Source: JAJRQY01 sp965224435
Lineage (GTDB): Bacteria > Actinomycetota > Acidimicrobiia > Acidimicrobiales > SZUA-35
Reading direction: 5' to 3'
NCBI GenBank assembly: GCA_965224435.1
Contig: OZ245048.1
Location: forward strand, 2,604,001-2,668,000
DNA length: 64,000 nt
The position numbers and the translations under genes were made by a program. Each line of letters begins with the position of its first letter. Position 1 is the stretch's first letter. The notes under the pieces are model-generated. The model made no database searches, was not told where the DNA came from, and saw only the letters and a program-made list of their open reading frames with translations. Below, piece by piece: positions 33,498 through 41,868 of this stretch.

Positions 33498-34648
33498 TGC
33501 TCACCCCCGATTTCTACAACTATCCCCAAACTGGATTGTCTTCAGCAAAGCTGGATGGAGACTGGGTCAATCTCCAGTGGCCCGATGGGGCAGCCCTGCG
33601 GGCTCACAAATATTGGCTGACCGAGAACGCTCCCGGTCGCGGTTTCGATGAGACCTCCCGAGAATCAACTATTGACCCCAGCCAGATCGCCGATCGGAGC
33701 CAGCTGAGCTCCGCTGCGGTCACTGACGATGGCTCTCTCCACTTGACCTGGGCCGACGGAGAATGGGCCACGATCCATCCGGGCTGGCTCCGCCATGTGG
33801 TCGATGACAAACACCGGCCAGGTTCGTATCTGCCGCCCATGCGGGTTTGGGATACCTCCATCATCAGCGAGCCACCAACAATCGACGGATCCCAAGTTCT
33901 TGGCGAGCCGGCAGTCCTTCAACACTGGTTGACAGACCTGGCCCAATACGGACTGGCACGCATGAGCCATACGCCGACCGACCGTTCCTTCGTGGATGAA
34001 CTAGCGGCCAAAATTGGGGCCGTTCGGTCCACCAACTTCGGGTCGACCTTCACCGTTGAAGCCAAGGTCGAGCGGGACTCCACTGCCTACACCGGACTCA
34101 ATCTCGGACAGCACACCGACCTGCCGACAAGAGAGACTCCGCCCGGTTTCCAGTTCCTACATTGTGTGGCGAATACGGTCGCTGGTGGTTGGTCACGCAT
34201 GACCGATGGCGAAGCTCTTGTCGCCGAACTGGTTGAACATCATCCGGCGTCCTATGACGCCCTAACCACCCTGCATTGGATCTTCTTCAATCGATCACCC
34301 GACTGTGACCATCGCTGGAGTGGACCAATGATCGATCTTGGTGGACCCGATCAACCGCTGACGCTGCGGGCCTTCTATCCCGTTCGAGCCTTTCCCGATA
34401 TGGCCGAGGCTGATGTGCCTCGTGCCTATGTCGCCATGAAGGTGTTCTCCGACCTTGCCCACGATGACCGATTCCAGATGCGATTTCCCTTTACTCCCGG
34501 CGACGTAGTCGGTTTCGACAATCGTCGGGTGTTGCATGGCCGCGACGCCTTCGAACCCTCCGATGGTTCTCGAATTCTGCGGGGCATGTACATCGACCAA
34601 GACGAGGTCTATTCCACCCTTCGGGTCCTTGCGCGAGGTCTCTCCTAG
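33497..34648 (+). CDS. gamma-butyrobetaine hydroxylase-like Fe(II)/2-oxoglutarate dioxygenase
   Basis: A 383-residue TauD/BBOX-type dioxygenase. The C-terminal double-stranded beta-helix carries the iron ligands H206-x-D208 in LGQHTDLPT and a distal His347 in RRVLHGRDAF, with the 2-oxoglutarate-binding Arg in RILRGMYID. The N-terminal 90 residues resemble the small domain of gamma-butyrobetaine or trimethyllysine hydroxylases (WPDGAALRAHKYWLTENAP) but lack the zinc-binding cysteines normally found there. The open frame starts 27 bases earlier inside the HAD gene; the ATG at 33497 coupled by TGATG is preferred. The expected substrate is a trimethylammonium or related carboxylate, which would fit the methylglycine flavoprotein 7 kb upstream, but this is inference. 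Confidence 0.85.
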   Translation: MLTPDFYNYPQTGLSSAKLDGDWVNLQWPDGAALRAHKYWLTENAPGRGFDETSRESTIDPSQIADRSQLSSAAVTDDGSLHLTWADGEWATIHPGWLRHVVDDKHRPGSYLPPMRVWDTSIISEPPTIDGSQVLGEPAVLQHWLTDLAQYGLARMSHTPTDRSFVDELAAKIGAVRSTNFGSTFTVEAKVERDSTAYTGLNLGQHTDLPTRETPPGFQFLHCVANTVAGGWSRMTDGEALVAELVEHHPASYDALTTLHWIFFNRSPDCDHRWSGPMIDLGGPDQPLTLRAFYPVRAFPDMAEADVPRAYVAMKVFSDLAHDDRFQMRFPFTPGDVVGFDNRRVLHGRDAFEPSDGSRILRGMYIDQDEVYSTLRVLARGLS

Positions 34649-34719
34649 CATCCGGCCTAACCGCCACTGTCACACCCCGGTGTCAAGGTGTCTCTACCAA
34701 CGACCTCGGGGAGTCAACG

Positions 34720-35013
34720 ATGTATGAGACCAATACCAGCGACCTAGAAGCAGATAGCCACGATGCAATTCTTGATCTGGACGCGGTGATCTTCAGCGTT
34801 CATCTCAAGGATGGCAAGCAGATCGAGATCAGTAATGCCACCAGCTACCAGCCAGAAGGTCCGCTAACCACCTTCTTCTCCACCGGATCCAGCCGCCAAA
34901 CTCTGGACTCGTGGGCGACTCGCATTTCTTCCTATCGAACTGCTGACATCGTCGCAATCGAACGAACCGTTGGTGCGGCTTTCATACGACAGCCGGTTCT
35001 CGTCGCCGTCTAG
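34720..35013 (+). CDS. hypothetical 97-residue protein
   Basis: I do not recognise this family. The protein is 97 residues, acidic at the N-terminus (ETNTSDLEADSHDAILDLDAV), then a predicted beta strand pair (VIFSVHLKDGKQIEISNATSYQPEG) and a helix (RQTLDSWATRISSYRTADIVAIERTVGAAFI). It has no signal peptide or membrane segment. The ATG is preceded by GGGGAG 6 nt upstream, which is the best reason for calling it real. It sits between a dioxygenase gene and a nitronate monooxygenase-like gene on the same strand. Confidence 0.65.
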   Translation: MYETNTSDLEADSHDAILDLDAVIFSVHLKDGKQIEISNATSYQPEGPLTTFFSTGSSRQTLDSWATRISSYRTADIVAIERTVGAAFIRQPVLVAV

Positions 35014-35037
35014 CTTGGCCTCACTACACTCCTGCTC

Positions 35038-36477
35038 GTGACTGAAACACTTCCCGTTCTCATCCAAGGCGGCATGGGTATTGGTGTGTCCAATTGGACT
35101 CTGGCCAAGACCGTTTCTATGGAAGGCCAGATGGGGGTGGTGTCCGGTGTTGCTCTCGATGTAGCCCTGTCTCGTCGCCTCGAAATGGGTGACCTTGATG
35201 GTTCTTCTCGGCGTGCCTTGCAGGCCTTTCCGGTTGCAGGTGTAGCTGAGCGAATCCTCGACTTGTATTACGTGGAAGGGGGCAAGGGCGACGGCGATCG
35301 CTTCACCCAACGGCCAATGATGTCGCACCGACCATCACAGCAAGTCAACGAACTGATCGTCGCCGCTAGCTTTGTCGAAGTGTGGCTAGCCAAAGAAGGC
35401 CACGACGGCGTTGTTGGCGTCAACTTCTTGGAGAAGGTGCAGGCCCCAAACCTGGCCGCCATCTATGGCGTCATGTTGGCCGGGGTCGACTTCATCCTCG
35501 TCGGGGCCGGCATTCCCGGAGCCTTCCCCGGAATCATGGACCGGTTCTCCGAAGGCAAGTCAGCCGACCTTCGTCTCGACGTCAAGGGAGCAACTCGCGA
35601 AGACAACTTCGTGATGACTTTCGATCCCTCGGACTTCTGGGGCGACGAAGAAGGGGCCGTCCCCCACACCATGGCGCGACCAAAGTTCCTGGCCATCATC
35701 TCCTCAGAAATCCTGGCCAAACGCCTCGCCACCAAGGCCTCTGGATATGTGGACGGATTCATCGTTGAGGGCCCAACCGCTGGCGGCCACAACGCTCCCC
35801 CACGGGGCAAGATGCAGATCAGCGAAAAAGGTGAGCCGATCTACGGTGAACGAGACGTTCCCAATATGGAAAAGATCGCCGCTGTCGGTCGACCATTCTG
35901 GCTAGCCGGTAGCTACGCGTCAGCCGAAGGTCTGGCCAAGGCCCAGTCCATGGGTGCCGTTGGCATCCAGGTTGGCACTGCCTTTGCTTATAGCGAAGAG
36001 TCTGGCTTTACCGATGAGATCAAGACGCGGGTTCTGGCCATGTCGGCCGCCGGTACCGCCAAGATCAAAACCGACGCCCGCGTCTCACCTACTGGCTTCC
36101 CGTTCAAGGTTGTCCAGATCGAAGAAACGTTGGCCAACCCCAAGCTCTATCTGGCTCGCGAACGAGTCTGTGACCTTGGCTATCTGCGTCATGCCTACAA
36201 GCGCGACAATGGTCGAATTGGTTGGCGTTGCGCGTCGGAACCAATCGAAGACTTCGTGAAGAAGGGCGGCGATATAGATGACACGGTGGGGCGAGGTTGT
36301 GTCTGCAATGCCCTGGCTTCTGCCATTGGCATGCCCCAGATTCAGGTCAACGGCGACGTCGAGAACCAGCTGGTGACCTCAGGTGATGATGTCGAGCTGA
36401 TCTCGCGCTTCGTGCCCGAAGGCAAGACCAGTTACAGCGCAGTTGATGTGGTTCGATCCATCGTCGGATCTTCCTAG
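35038..36477 (+). CDS. nitronate monooxygenase-like FMN protein
   Basis: A 479-residue TIM-barrel flavoprotein of the NPD/2-nitropropane dioxygenase family, longer than classic nitronate monooxygenases (about 320-380). Visible FMN-site elements: VLIQGGMGIGVSNWTLAKTVS at the N-terminus, VEGPTAGGHNAPPRG (the AGGH loop with the catalytic His) near residue 245, RPFWLAGSYASAEGLAKAQSMGAVGIQVGTAF near 290-320. The last 150 residues include a cysteine-rich stretch RVCDLGYLRHAYK ... GRGCVCNALASAIG seen in the extended NPD subgroup. The GTG start is 7 nt after a TACACT -10 box. The native substrate is unknown. Confidence 0.85.
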   Translation: MTETLPVLIQGGMGIGVSNWTLAKTVSMEGQMGVVSGVALDVALSRRLEMGDLDGSSRRALQAFPVAGVAERILDLYYVEGGKGDGDRFTQRPMMSHRPSQQVNELIVAASFVEVWLAKEGHDGVVGVNFLEKVQAPNLAAIYGVMLAGVDFILVGAGIPGAFPGIMDRFSEGKSADLRLDVKGATREDNFVMTFDPSDFWGDEEGAVPHTMARPKFLAIISSEILAKRLATKASGYVDGFIVEGPTAGGHNAPPRGKMQISEKGEPIYGERDVPNMEKIAAVGRPFWLAGSYASAEGLAKAQSMGAVGIQVGTAFAYSEESGFTDEIKTRVLAMSAAGTAKIKTDARVSPTGFPFKVVQIEETLANPKLYLARERVCDLGYLRHAYKRDNGRIGWRCASEPIEDFVKKGGDIDDTVGRGCVCNALASAIGMPQIQVNGDVENQLVTSGDDVELISRFVPEGKTSYSAVDVVRSIVGSS

Positions 36478-36486
36478 GGGCAGCCG

Positions 36487-37695
36487 ATGACGGCAGCAGT
36501 CCTTCCCGGTCCTTATCGGCGGGTTCTTGCTGCCTCCACCCTGTCCAACCTGAGTGACGGCATTCGTCTTGCCGCCTTCCCCTTGTTAGCGCTCCGCCTC
36601 ACATCCAGTCCTTTCCAGGTCGGCATGGTGGCCACTGCTGGCCTGGTGCCCGGTCCCCTATTCGGATTGTGGGCAGGTTGGTTGTCTGATCGGTTCGATC
36701 GGCGAGTCTTGGTGCAGCGGACCAACATGCTTCGCTCGATCCTGCTCATTGCATTGGCCACCTTCATCGTGGCGGGCTGGGCCACAATCCCCCTACTCTT
36801 GGTCGCCGCCTTTGTGCTTGGCACGAGCGAGGTGTTGGCCGACAACTCACTGAGCACACTGGTTCCCTCGGTGGTCGAGCCTGAGCAATTGGAGCGAGCC
36901 AACAGCCGGATGGTGGCCTCGGAGATCATGGGCAATGAGTTCATCGGCCCTGCTCTTGGAGCCGCACTCATCGGCCTCGGAATGGTTGTGCCCTTTGTCA
37001 GCAATGCTGGCCTGCTAGCAGCCTCAGTTCTTCTGCTGGCTGGCCTTCCCCTCATCCACCCCGCGCCGGAAACATTGGTACCGTCAACCGATTCAGGGCG
37101 TATCCGAGACGGCTTGGCGTACCTGAAGCAATCACAACCGTTACGGGTAATCACCCTGGCCAGTGCACTCCTGATCGCCATCGACGGCGCCTGGTTTACC
37201 CTCTTGGTCATCATGAACTCAGCAGTACTGGGTCTTCCGGACTCAGCCTTTGGCCTGTTATTGGCTAGCGGCGCGATTGGTGGCCTAGCCGGGAGCGCCA
37301 TCGCCGACCGGTTCCCCCACCTCAGCCTGCGACATGTCAGCGTCGGGGTCTTCGCCACTATGGCAGTTTCGCTACTTGGGCTTGGCTTTTACCCAACGGT
37401 CATGTCCACCGTCGCTGTGTTGATCTCCACCAGCGGAGCATTCGCCGTGTGGAATGTTTTCGCCGTGTCTGCCCGCCAACGACTGACTCCCCGCCACCTG
37501 CTTGGTCGGGTGACTGGCGCCTACAAGACTGTCGTACTGGCGGCCGCCGCCGCAGGCGCCTTCACTGGTGGACTCATCGCCGAAGTCGCATCCATCCAGA
37601 CCAGCCTTGTGCTCGCCGGATCTCTCGCCGCCATCAGCACCCCGATCGTCTGGCTCACGACCCAGCCAGCTCCAGCCGACAACGCTGGGGTCTAG
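36487..37695 (+). CDS. MFS transporter (enterobactin exporter/EntS-like fold)
   Basis: A 402-residue major facilitator with 12 hydrophobic segments. It has YRRVLAASTLSNLSDGIRLAAFPLLALRLTSSPFQVG, the A-motif-like loop LFGLWAGWLSDRFDRRVLVQRTNM between helices 2 and 3, and RQRLTPRHLLGRVTGAYKTVVLAAAAAGAFTGGLIAE, all typical of the MFS_3/EntS-like group that exports hydrophobic compounds. The ATG is 9 bp after the previous gene's stop with GGGGCAG upstream, so co-transcription with the NPD gene is likely. Its end overlaps the convergent pterin-dehydratase gene by four bases. Substrate unknown. Confidence 0.85.
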   Translation: MTAAVLPGPYRRVLAASTLSNLSDGIRLAAFPLLALRLTSSPFQVGMVATAGLVPGPLFGLWAGWLSDRFDRRVLVQRTNMLRSILLIALATFIVAGWATIPLLLVAAFVLGTSEVLADNSLSTLVPSVVEPEQLERANSRMVASEIMGNEFIGPALGAALIGLGMVVPFVSNAGLLAASVLLLAGLPLIHPAPETLVPSTDSGRIRDGLAYLKQSQPLRVITLASALLIAIDGAWFTLLVIMNSAVLGLPDSAFGLLLASGAIGGLAGSAIADRFPHLSLRHVSVGVFATMAVSLLGLGFYPTVMSTVAVLISTSGAFAVWNVFAVSARQRLTPRHLLGRVTGAYKTVVLAAAAAGAFTGGLIAEVASIQTSLVLAGSLAAISTPIVWLTTQPAPADNAGV

Positions 37696-38363
37696 TCCCG
37701 GTCCTGCCAGGTGCAAATGCAGGCCTCGTTACCTTCAACGTCAGCCAAGACCCAGAAGGCCTTCGCCCGACGATCCGAGACCAGGTGCCCACCGGCAGCG
37801 ATAGCCGCTGCGACTCGGCCTCCGGCTTGGTCATGAGGAACAGCCACATCCAGGTGGATCCGGTTTCGATCTGTGCGGGGCTCATCCATCTGCTGGAACC
37901 AGAAGGCGGGACCAACCCGATTCGGGTCAACCAGGACCTCAACCGTTCCATCAGGCTCGGCCGGTCCGGCCTCATACCCCAACACCGCTTGCCAGAACGG
38001 CAGGACGGCGTCAATGTCCATGGCATCAATGGCCACCTCAACCCGACTCACCGGAGACGGCTCACACGTCACTTCTAACTGAACGGCGAGGCCAGAAATC
38101 GTGCGAGCTAGCTCCAAGTCAAGCTCGGTCAATCCGCCAACCGCGTGAGTCATCAGCGCCACTACCACCCGGTCGGGATAGCGAATATCGATGTCCGGAT
38201 GATGATCAGCCGCATTAGCGGCCTCGGCCACTTGGTGAGCAAAGGCCGTCGCTCCATCAAATGACCCCGCTCGAAACTGAGCTTCGATTCGGCCAAGCAG
38301 ATAGCGCCAGTCGGACAAGCCTTCGCCTTGATCAAATTGTGTTGCCGTCACCAGTTCAGCCAT
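37692..38363 (-). CDS. pterin-4a-carbinolamine dehydratase fused to a VOC domain
   Basis: A 223-residue two-domain protein. Residues about 10-95 match the PCD/DCoH family: EAANAADHHPDIDIRYPDRVVVALMTHAVGGLTELDLELARTI has the signature histidine pair and aspartate. Residues about 105-220 are a glyoxalase/VOC-like module (VEVAIDAMDIDAVLPFWQAVLGYE, RIHLDVAVPHDQA, WVLADVEGNEACICTW). This fusion is known in actinobacteria, but its substrate is not. PCD dehydrates 4a-hydroxytetrahydrobiopterin, yet no aromatic amino acid hydroxylase is in the window. The start is an ATG 6 nt after a TAGCCT -10 box. Confidence 0.8.
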   Translation of the reverse strand: MAELVTATQFDQGEGLSDWRYLLGRIEAQFRAGSFDGATAFAHQVAEAANAADHHPDIDIRYPDRVVVALMTHAVGGLTELDLELARTISGLAVQLEVTCEPSPVSRVEVAIDAMDIDAVLPFWQAVLGYEAGPAEPDGTVEVLVDPNRVGPAFWFQQMDEPRTDRNRIHLDVAVPHDQAGGRVAAAIAAGGHLVSDRRAKAFWVLADVEGNEACICTWQDRD

Positions 38364-38372
38364 CAGACCAGG

Positions 38373-38786
38373 CTAGACCACTTGTGTTGAGCGCAACCTT
38401 TCCAAGCAGGCCAGCGCATCATCGGTCCGATCGACTGGCACCAGGATGTGATCGTGGTAATAGCCAGCCAGCACATTGCAGGAGATTTGATCTACCGCCA
38501 AGGCGGCGGAGAAGGCGGCGGTCAGGCCAACGGCTTCCAGTGAGCTGTGCACGTCCAGGGTGAGCCAGGAGGCCACGAATCTGACCGGCCATCCTTCCGC
38601 TTCGGCCCGCTCAACTCGACAGATCACGGTCGTCCCTTCTTCTTCCGCCATCACCATCTCAATGCCGTCTGCCAATGAAGGAAGGACCGACAGCTCTGGC
38701 GACAGGCTGACCACCGCAAAACGTCCGGGCCGAACACTCACCGACAGGGTGCTCAGCATCTTGGTCAGGTCAGTTTCACCAGTCAC
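38373..38786 (-). CDS. ACT-like small regulatory-domain protein
   Basis: A 137-residue cytoplasmic protein with two beta-alpha-beta halves: GRFAVVSLSPELSVLPSLADGIEMVMAEEEGTTVICR and WLTLDVHSSLEAVGLTAAFSAALAVDQISCNVLAGYYHDHILVPVDRTDDALACLERL. The second half is a typical ACT-type ligand-binding unit (the DHILVP and DDAL elements are characteristic of ACT domain-containing proteins). The GTG at 38786 with GGGGAG 5 nt upstream is preferred to the upstream ATG at 38807. It is 9 bp from the PCD-VOC gene, on the same strand. No effector is known. Confidence 0.75.
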   Translation of the reverse strand: MTGETDLTKMLSTLSVSVRPGRFAVVSLSPELSVLPSLADGIEMVMAEEEGTTVICRVERAEAEGWPVRFVASWLTLDVHSSLEAVGLTAAFSAALAVDQISCNVLAGYYHDHILVPVDRTDDALACLERLRSTQVV

Positions 38787-38852
38787 AGAATCTCCCCTTC
38801 CGAGCATCAGAGCCCCTCATGGTAAGGAGTTGTTCACATCATTCGGAAAGAT

Positions 38853-38868
38853 CCAGTCAATCGACTGG
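38853..38868. promoter_or_regulatory. short dyad before the DM13 gene
   Basis: CCAGTC-AATC-GACTGG with perfect 6-bp arms, just before a TAGATT -10 candidate (38871-38876) in the 93-bp divergent region between the ACT and DM13 genes. Possible operator; no adjacent regulator. Confidence 0.35.
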
Positions 38869-38879
38869 GTTAGATTCCG

Positions 38880-39503
38880 ATGACCACCTCAGAGAATCGA
38901 CGGCACATGGCAAGCAACGAATCATCCAACAAGAAACGAAACCTATTGATTGCTGGTGCGATCGGGGTTCCCATCATCATCTACCTCGCTGTCGCCGTCT
39001 TCGGTATTCAGACACTGTTCATCGACGAGACTGTCGATGAGACTGGCCCCGTGTTCGCCAGCCAGACGGCGGAAGAATCAGCGCCGGACTCCACGGCCTC
39101 AACCGTTGCTCCAGCGCCGGGGCAAACAGAAACGACCACCACGACTGAAGCCCCAGCCGAGGTCTCGGTGCTCGCCAACGGCTCCTTCATTGACCGGGCC
39201 CACCCCTCATCGGGAATCGCCAGCGTCCTGGGCGACGGATCCGAGCAACGGTTCTTGCGGTTTGAAGAGTTCGAGACCGACAATGGCCCCGACCTCTTCG
39301 TCTATCTCACCACCGCTAATGCCGAAGCAGACGACGGCGACTTTGGCCAAGAGGGTGAGTTTGTCAACCTGGGCTCGCTCAAGGGCAATATCGGCGATCA
39401 GAACTATGAGATTCCGGCCGATACCGACCTAGAGAAGTTCAACACCGTCGTCATCTGGTGTCGACGCTTCGGTGTCGCTTTCGGGGCATCTGACCTGGCC
39501 TGA
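38880..39503 (+). CDS. membrane-anchored DM13-domain protein
   Basis: A 207-residue protein with one N-terminal TM helix (LLIAGAIGVPIIIYLAVAVFGI, about 21-43), a Thr/Ala/Pro-rich linker (about 60-95) and an extracytoplasmic DM13 domain (about 100-200). DM13 features are SGIASVLGDGSEQRFLRFEEFETDNGPDLFVYL, FVNLGSLKGNIGDQNYEIP and FNTVVIWCRRFGVAFGASDL, including the conserved cysteine, proposed to take part in electron transfer or redox chemistry. The ATG at 38880 is only 3 nt after a -10 candidate; the in-frame ATG at 38907 is a reasonable alternative start. Next to a CcmF-like gene, which may indicate a link to exported redox proteins. Confidence 0.85.
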   Translation: MTTSENRRHMASNESSNKKRNLLIAGAIGVPIIIYLAVAVFGIQTLFIDETVDETGPVFASQTAEESAPDSTASTVAPAPGQTETTTTTEAPAEVSVLANGSFIDRAHPSSGIASVLGDGSEQRFLRFEEFETDNGPDLFVYLTTANAEADDGDFGQEGEFVNLGSLKGNIGDQNYEIPADTDLEKFNTVVIWCRRFGVAFGASDLA

Positions 39504-39541
39504 CTCTAAGGGCCCGGACAACTGCTACTACAGTCAAGGCT

Positions 39542-41254
39542 GTGTCAACCCTCGCTGGCCAGACCGGGCTGATTCTGATTATTGTCGGCTCGATGGCCAG
39601 CATCTTCTGGCCGGAAACTCGGGTTGGCATCGTGGCTACCTGGCTTAGTGCGACTGCAGCTACCGCCACCATGGTCTTGCTGGCCTCGGCCTTTCTTCGC
39701 CAGCAATGGGAGTTTGAGTATGTGGCCGACAACGCCCGTGCTGGGGTCGGCCCGGTCCTACGAATAGCGGGGTCATGGGCCGGGGCCGAGGGCTCGCTCT
39801 TGCTGTGGACGATGATGGTCGCGTGGGCCGCGGTGATTGCCACCAGCATCAGCCCTGAACCCGGCACCATCCGGCTCGGCGCCCTCACAACTGGCGGTTA
39901 CGCGTTGGTCAATCTATTTCTGGCCTCACCATTTCACCGGCTGGACGTGCCACCGGTCGATGGTCTTGGCCTGCAACCAATCCTGGAACACCCAGCCATG
40001 GTTTGGCACCCCCCAATCCTGTACGCCGGATTGGTCGGACTTCTTCCCGCTGCTTTCATCGTTGCTGGCCGTTCCGGGTTGATACCCCCGATCAAGCTCC
40101 TCACAATCCCGCTGGCCGTCCTGGCGGCAGGTTTGTTGACTGGTGCACGCTGGGCCCACGTCGAATTGGGTTGGGGTGGCTACTGGGCCTGGGATCCGAT
40201 CGAGACTGCCGGATTGGTGGCCTGGCTAGCTGGCGCCGCTGCACTTCATGTCCGAACAACGGCAAAACCAATTGTCCTGGTCCTGCCCGGTATCGCCGCC
40301 ATCTGGGCCACCACCCTGACCCGGATTGGGGTCATCGAATCGGTCCACGCTTTCGCTAACCGGGCTGGTCTGCGAACCGGACTCCTGATCGTTGCCTTTG
40401 CCTTGACCGGACTGCTGATCTACACCACTCGAGCAGGGCCACGCCACAAATCCACAGTCGCTCACTCCCTGACAACCCACCGCTCATTGGCCGCCATCAT
40501 GCTCGGCCTTGCTGGCTTCCTCGCCGCCGTCGGCACCTACGAGCCGCTGGTCGAAGCTGCCACCCGTGGCAATCGAGTCGCCATCGCCGGCACCTTCTTT
40601 AGTCGCATGCTCTGGCCAGTTACTGTTGTTGGAGTCGCCTTGGCCGTACGCTCGGATCGTCGCTGGTGGCCAGCGGTCGCTGGCGGCGCTCTTGCGTTGC
40701 TCGCCACCCCACCTTCCGCTGGTTTCGCAGGCCTCGCCCTGGCTGCCGCCGGCGGCAGTCTGGTTGGCACCTCGCTGGCCATGATCGGTAAGCGAAGACC
40801 CGGAGCCATCGCTCACCTCGGCGCCGGGCTCCTACTGGTCGGCATTGCTGGCACCGTTGCTTCATCATCGGGCAGCGCCTGGATCGAGAACAGCAAAACC
40901 AGCCCGATCGCAGGTCTCGACATCACCCATCAGAGCCTGCAGTCCGGTACTGCTCCTGGCCAGACTTTCGTGCAAGCCAACGCCAGTATCGACGGCGAAG
41001 CAGCGACGGCGAGGCTTGTGCGTTTCGAGCAACGAGGAGTGACAACTAGTGAGATGTCCAACCAGTTTCGAGGCCTCGACGAGGTGCAGCTGATCCTGCT
41101 GGACGGAGACAGTGGCGGTGCCCGCTATCGCCTGAACCGCCTACCCCGTTTGGGACTGGTGTGGATCGGAGGAGCGGTCCTGATCGTGGGACTGCTTCGA
41201 CCCAGTCTGACTCGTGCTAGATCCGACCCAGGCCGCTCAGCAGGAATTCGATAG
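39542..41254 (+). CDS. CcmF-like heme-lyase-family membrane protein
   Basis: A 570-residue polytopic protein with many TM helices. It contains the WWD-type heme-handling loop AHVELGWGGYWAWDPIETAGLVAWL, flanked by histidines in EHPAMVWHPPILYAGL and HVRTTAKPIVLVLPGIAAIWATTLTRIGVIESVHAFA, as in CcmF/CcsA proteins that ligate heme to apocytochromes c. An SWAGAEGSLLLW segment earlier is the CcmF N-terminal signature. Other ccm or ccs genes are absent from the window. The GTG start lies 7 nt after a TACAGT -10 box, so it has its own promoter although only 38 bp separate it from the DM13 gene. Its end overlaps the convergent TetR gene by 38 bp. Confidence 0.85.
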   Translation: MSTLAGQTGLILIIVGSMASIFWPETRVGIVATWLSATAATATMVLLASAFLRQQWEFEYVADNARAGVGPVLRIAGSWAGAEGSLLLWTMMVAWAAVIATSISPEPGTIRLGALTTGGYALVNLFLASPFHRLDVPPVDGLGLQPILEHPAMVWHPPILYAGLVGLLPAAFIVAGRSGLIPPIKLLTIPLAVLAAGLLTGARWAHVELGWGGYWAWDPIETAGLVAWLAGAAALHVRTTAKPIVLVLPGIAAIWATTLTRIGVIESVHAFANRAGLRTGLLIVAFALTGLLIYTTRAGPRHKSTVAHSLTTHRSLAAIMLGLAGFLAAVGTYEPLVEAATRGNRVAIAGTFFSRMLWPVTVVGVALAVRSDRRWWPAVAGGALALLATPPSAGFAGLALAAAGGSLVGTSLAMIGKRRPGAIAHLGAGLLLVGIAGTVASSSGSAWIENSKTSPIAGLDITHQSLQSGTAPGQTFVQANASIDGEAATARLVRFEQRGVTTSEMSNQFRGLDEVQLILLDGDSGGARYRLNRLPRLGLVWIGGAVLIVGLLRPSLTRARSDPGRSAGIR

Positions 41255-41801
41255 CGGAGTCGGAAACCTCATGAACCTGGCCCTTGGGGTCATCAGAATT
41301 CATCAGGGTTCGAGCGGCCGCCATGATGGTGGCATCAATAAGTGCTCCAACTAGGGAAGGTGGCATCGATCGGAAAATCTGTTCTTGCACACCTTCGACA
41401 TAGATCTCCGTGAGGGTGATTGCCAGTTCTCGGTGGGCAACACCAATGCGTTGCTGCATCTCAGGGCTCAGGCAGCGAACGTCGTCGTGCAGGACAAGTC
41501 CAAGATTGTCAGTGGCGACGAAGGAAATCATGCGGGAGCAGACTTCGGCCATCCGAAGATCCGCTGGCAAATCCGTGGGGATCGAGGCCAGGGTCTCTTC
41601 AATCCACGGTGGCAGCCACGACTCGACCAATTGGACCAACAGATCCTCCATCGAGTCGAAGTACTCATAGAAAGTCGTGCGACCTGAGAAAGCAGCGGCC
41701 GATACGTCGGCGTGACTGGTATTACGGTACCCCTTGGCAGCAAAAAGCTCGGCGGCAGCATCCAGCAATGCCGCGTGCGTTTCTGTCCGAGGTCCGACCA
41801 T
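41217..41801 (-). CDS. TetR-family regulator
   Basis: A 194-residue repressor. The N-terminal HTH is THAALLDAAAELFAAKGYRNTSHADVSAAAFSGRTTFYEYFDSMEDLLVQLVE, ending in the TetR TFYEYF element; the rest is a helical ligand domain. It is divergent from the HmuT-like gene, 67 bp away, and a dyad lies between the two starts, suggesting that it controls that heme/iron importer or itself. The ATG is 6 nt after a TAGGCT -10 box with no ribosome site. Confidence 0.88.
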   Translation of the reverse strand: MVGPRTETHAALLDAAAELFAAKGYRNTSHADVSAAAFSGRTTFYEYFDSMEDLLVQLVESWLPPWIEETLASIPTDLPADLRMAEVCSRMISFVATDNLGLVLHDDVRCLSPEMQQRIGVAHRELAITLTEIYVEGVQEQIFRSMPPSLVGALIDATIMAAARTLMNSDDPKGQVHEVSDSAIEFLLSGLGRI

Positions 41802-41825
41802 TCGTACAGCCTAGAGCAAGGAAGA

Positions 41826-41842
41826 ACCGACACCCCGTCGGT
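41826..41842. promoter_or_regulatory. dyad between the TetR gene and hmuT
   Basis: ACCGAC-ACCCC-GTCGGT, perfect 6-bp arms, 12 bp upstream of the hmuT -10 box (TAGTCT at 41855-41860) and 12 bp upstream of the tetR -10 box (TAGGCT on the minus strand). Its position suits a repressor site shared by both genes. Confidence 0.5.
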
Positions 41843-41868
41843 ACAAACGGTCTTTAGTCTCAAGATTG

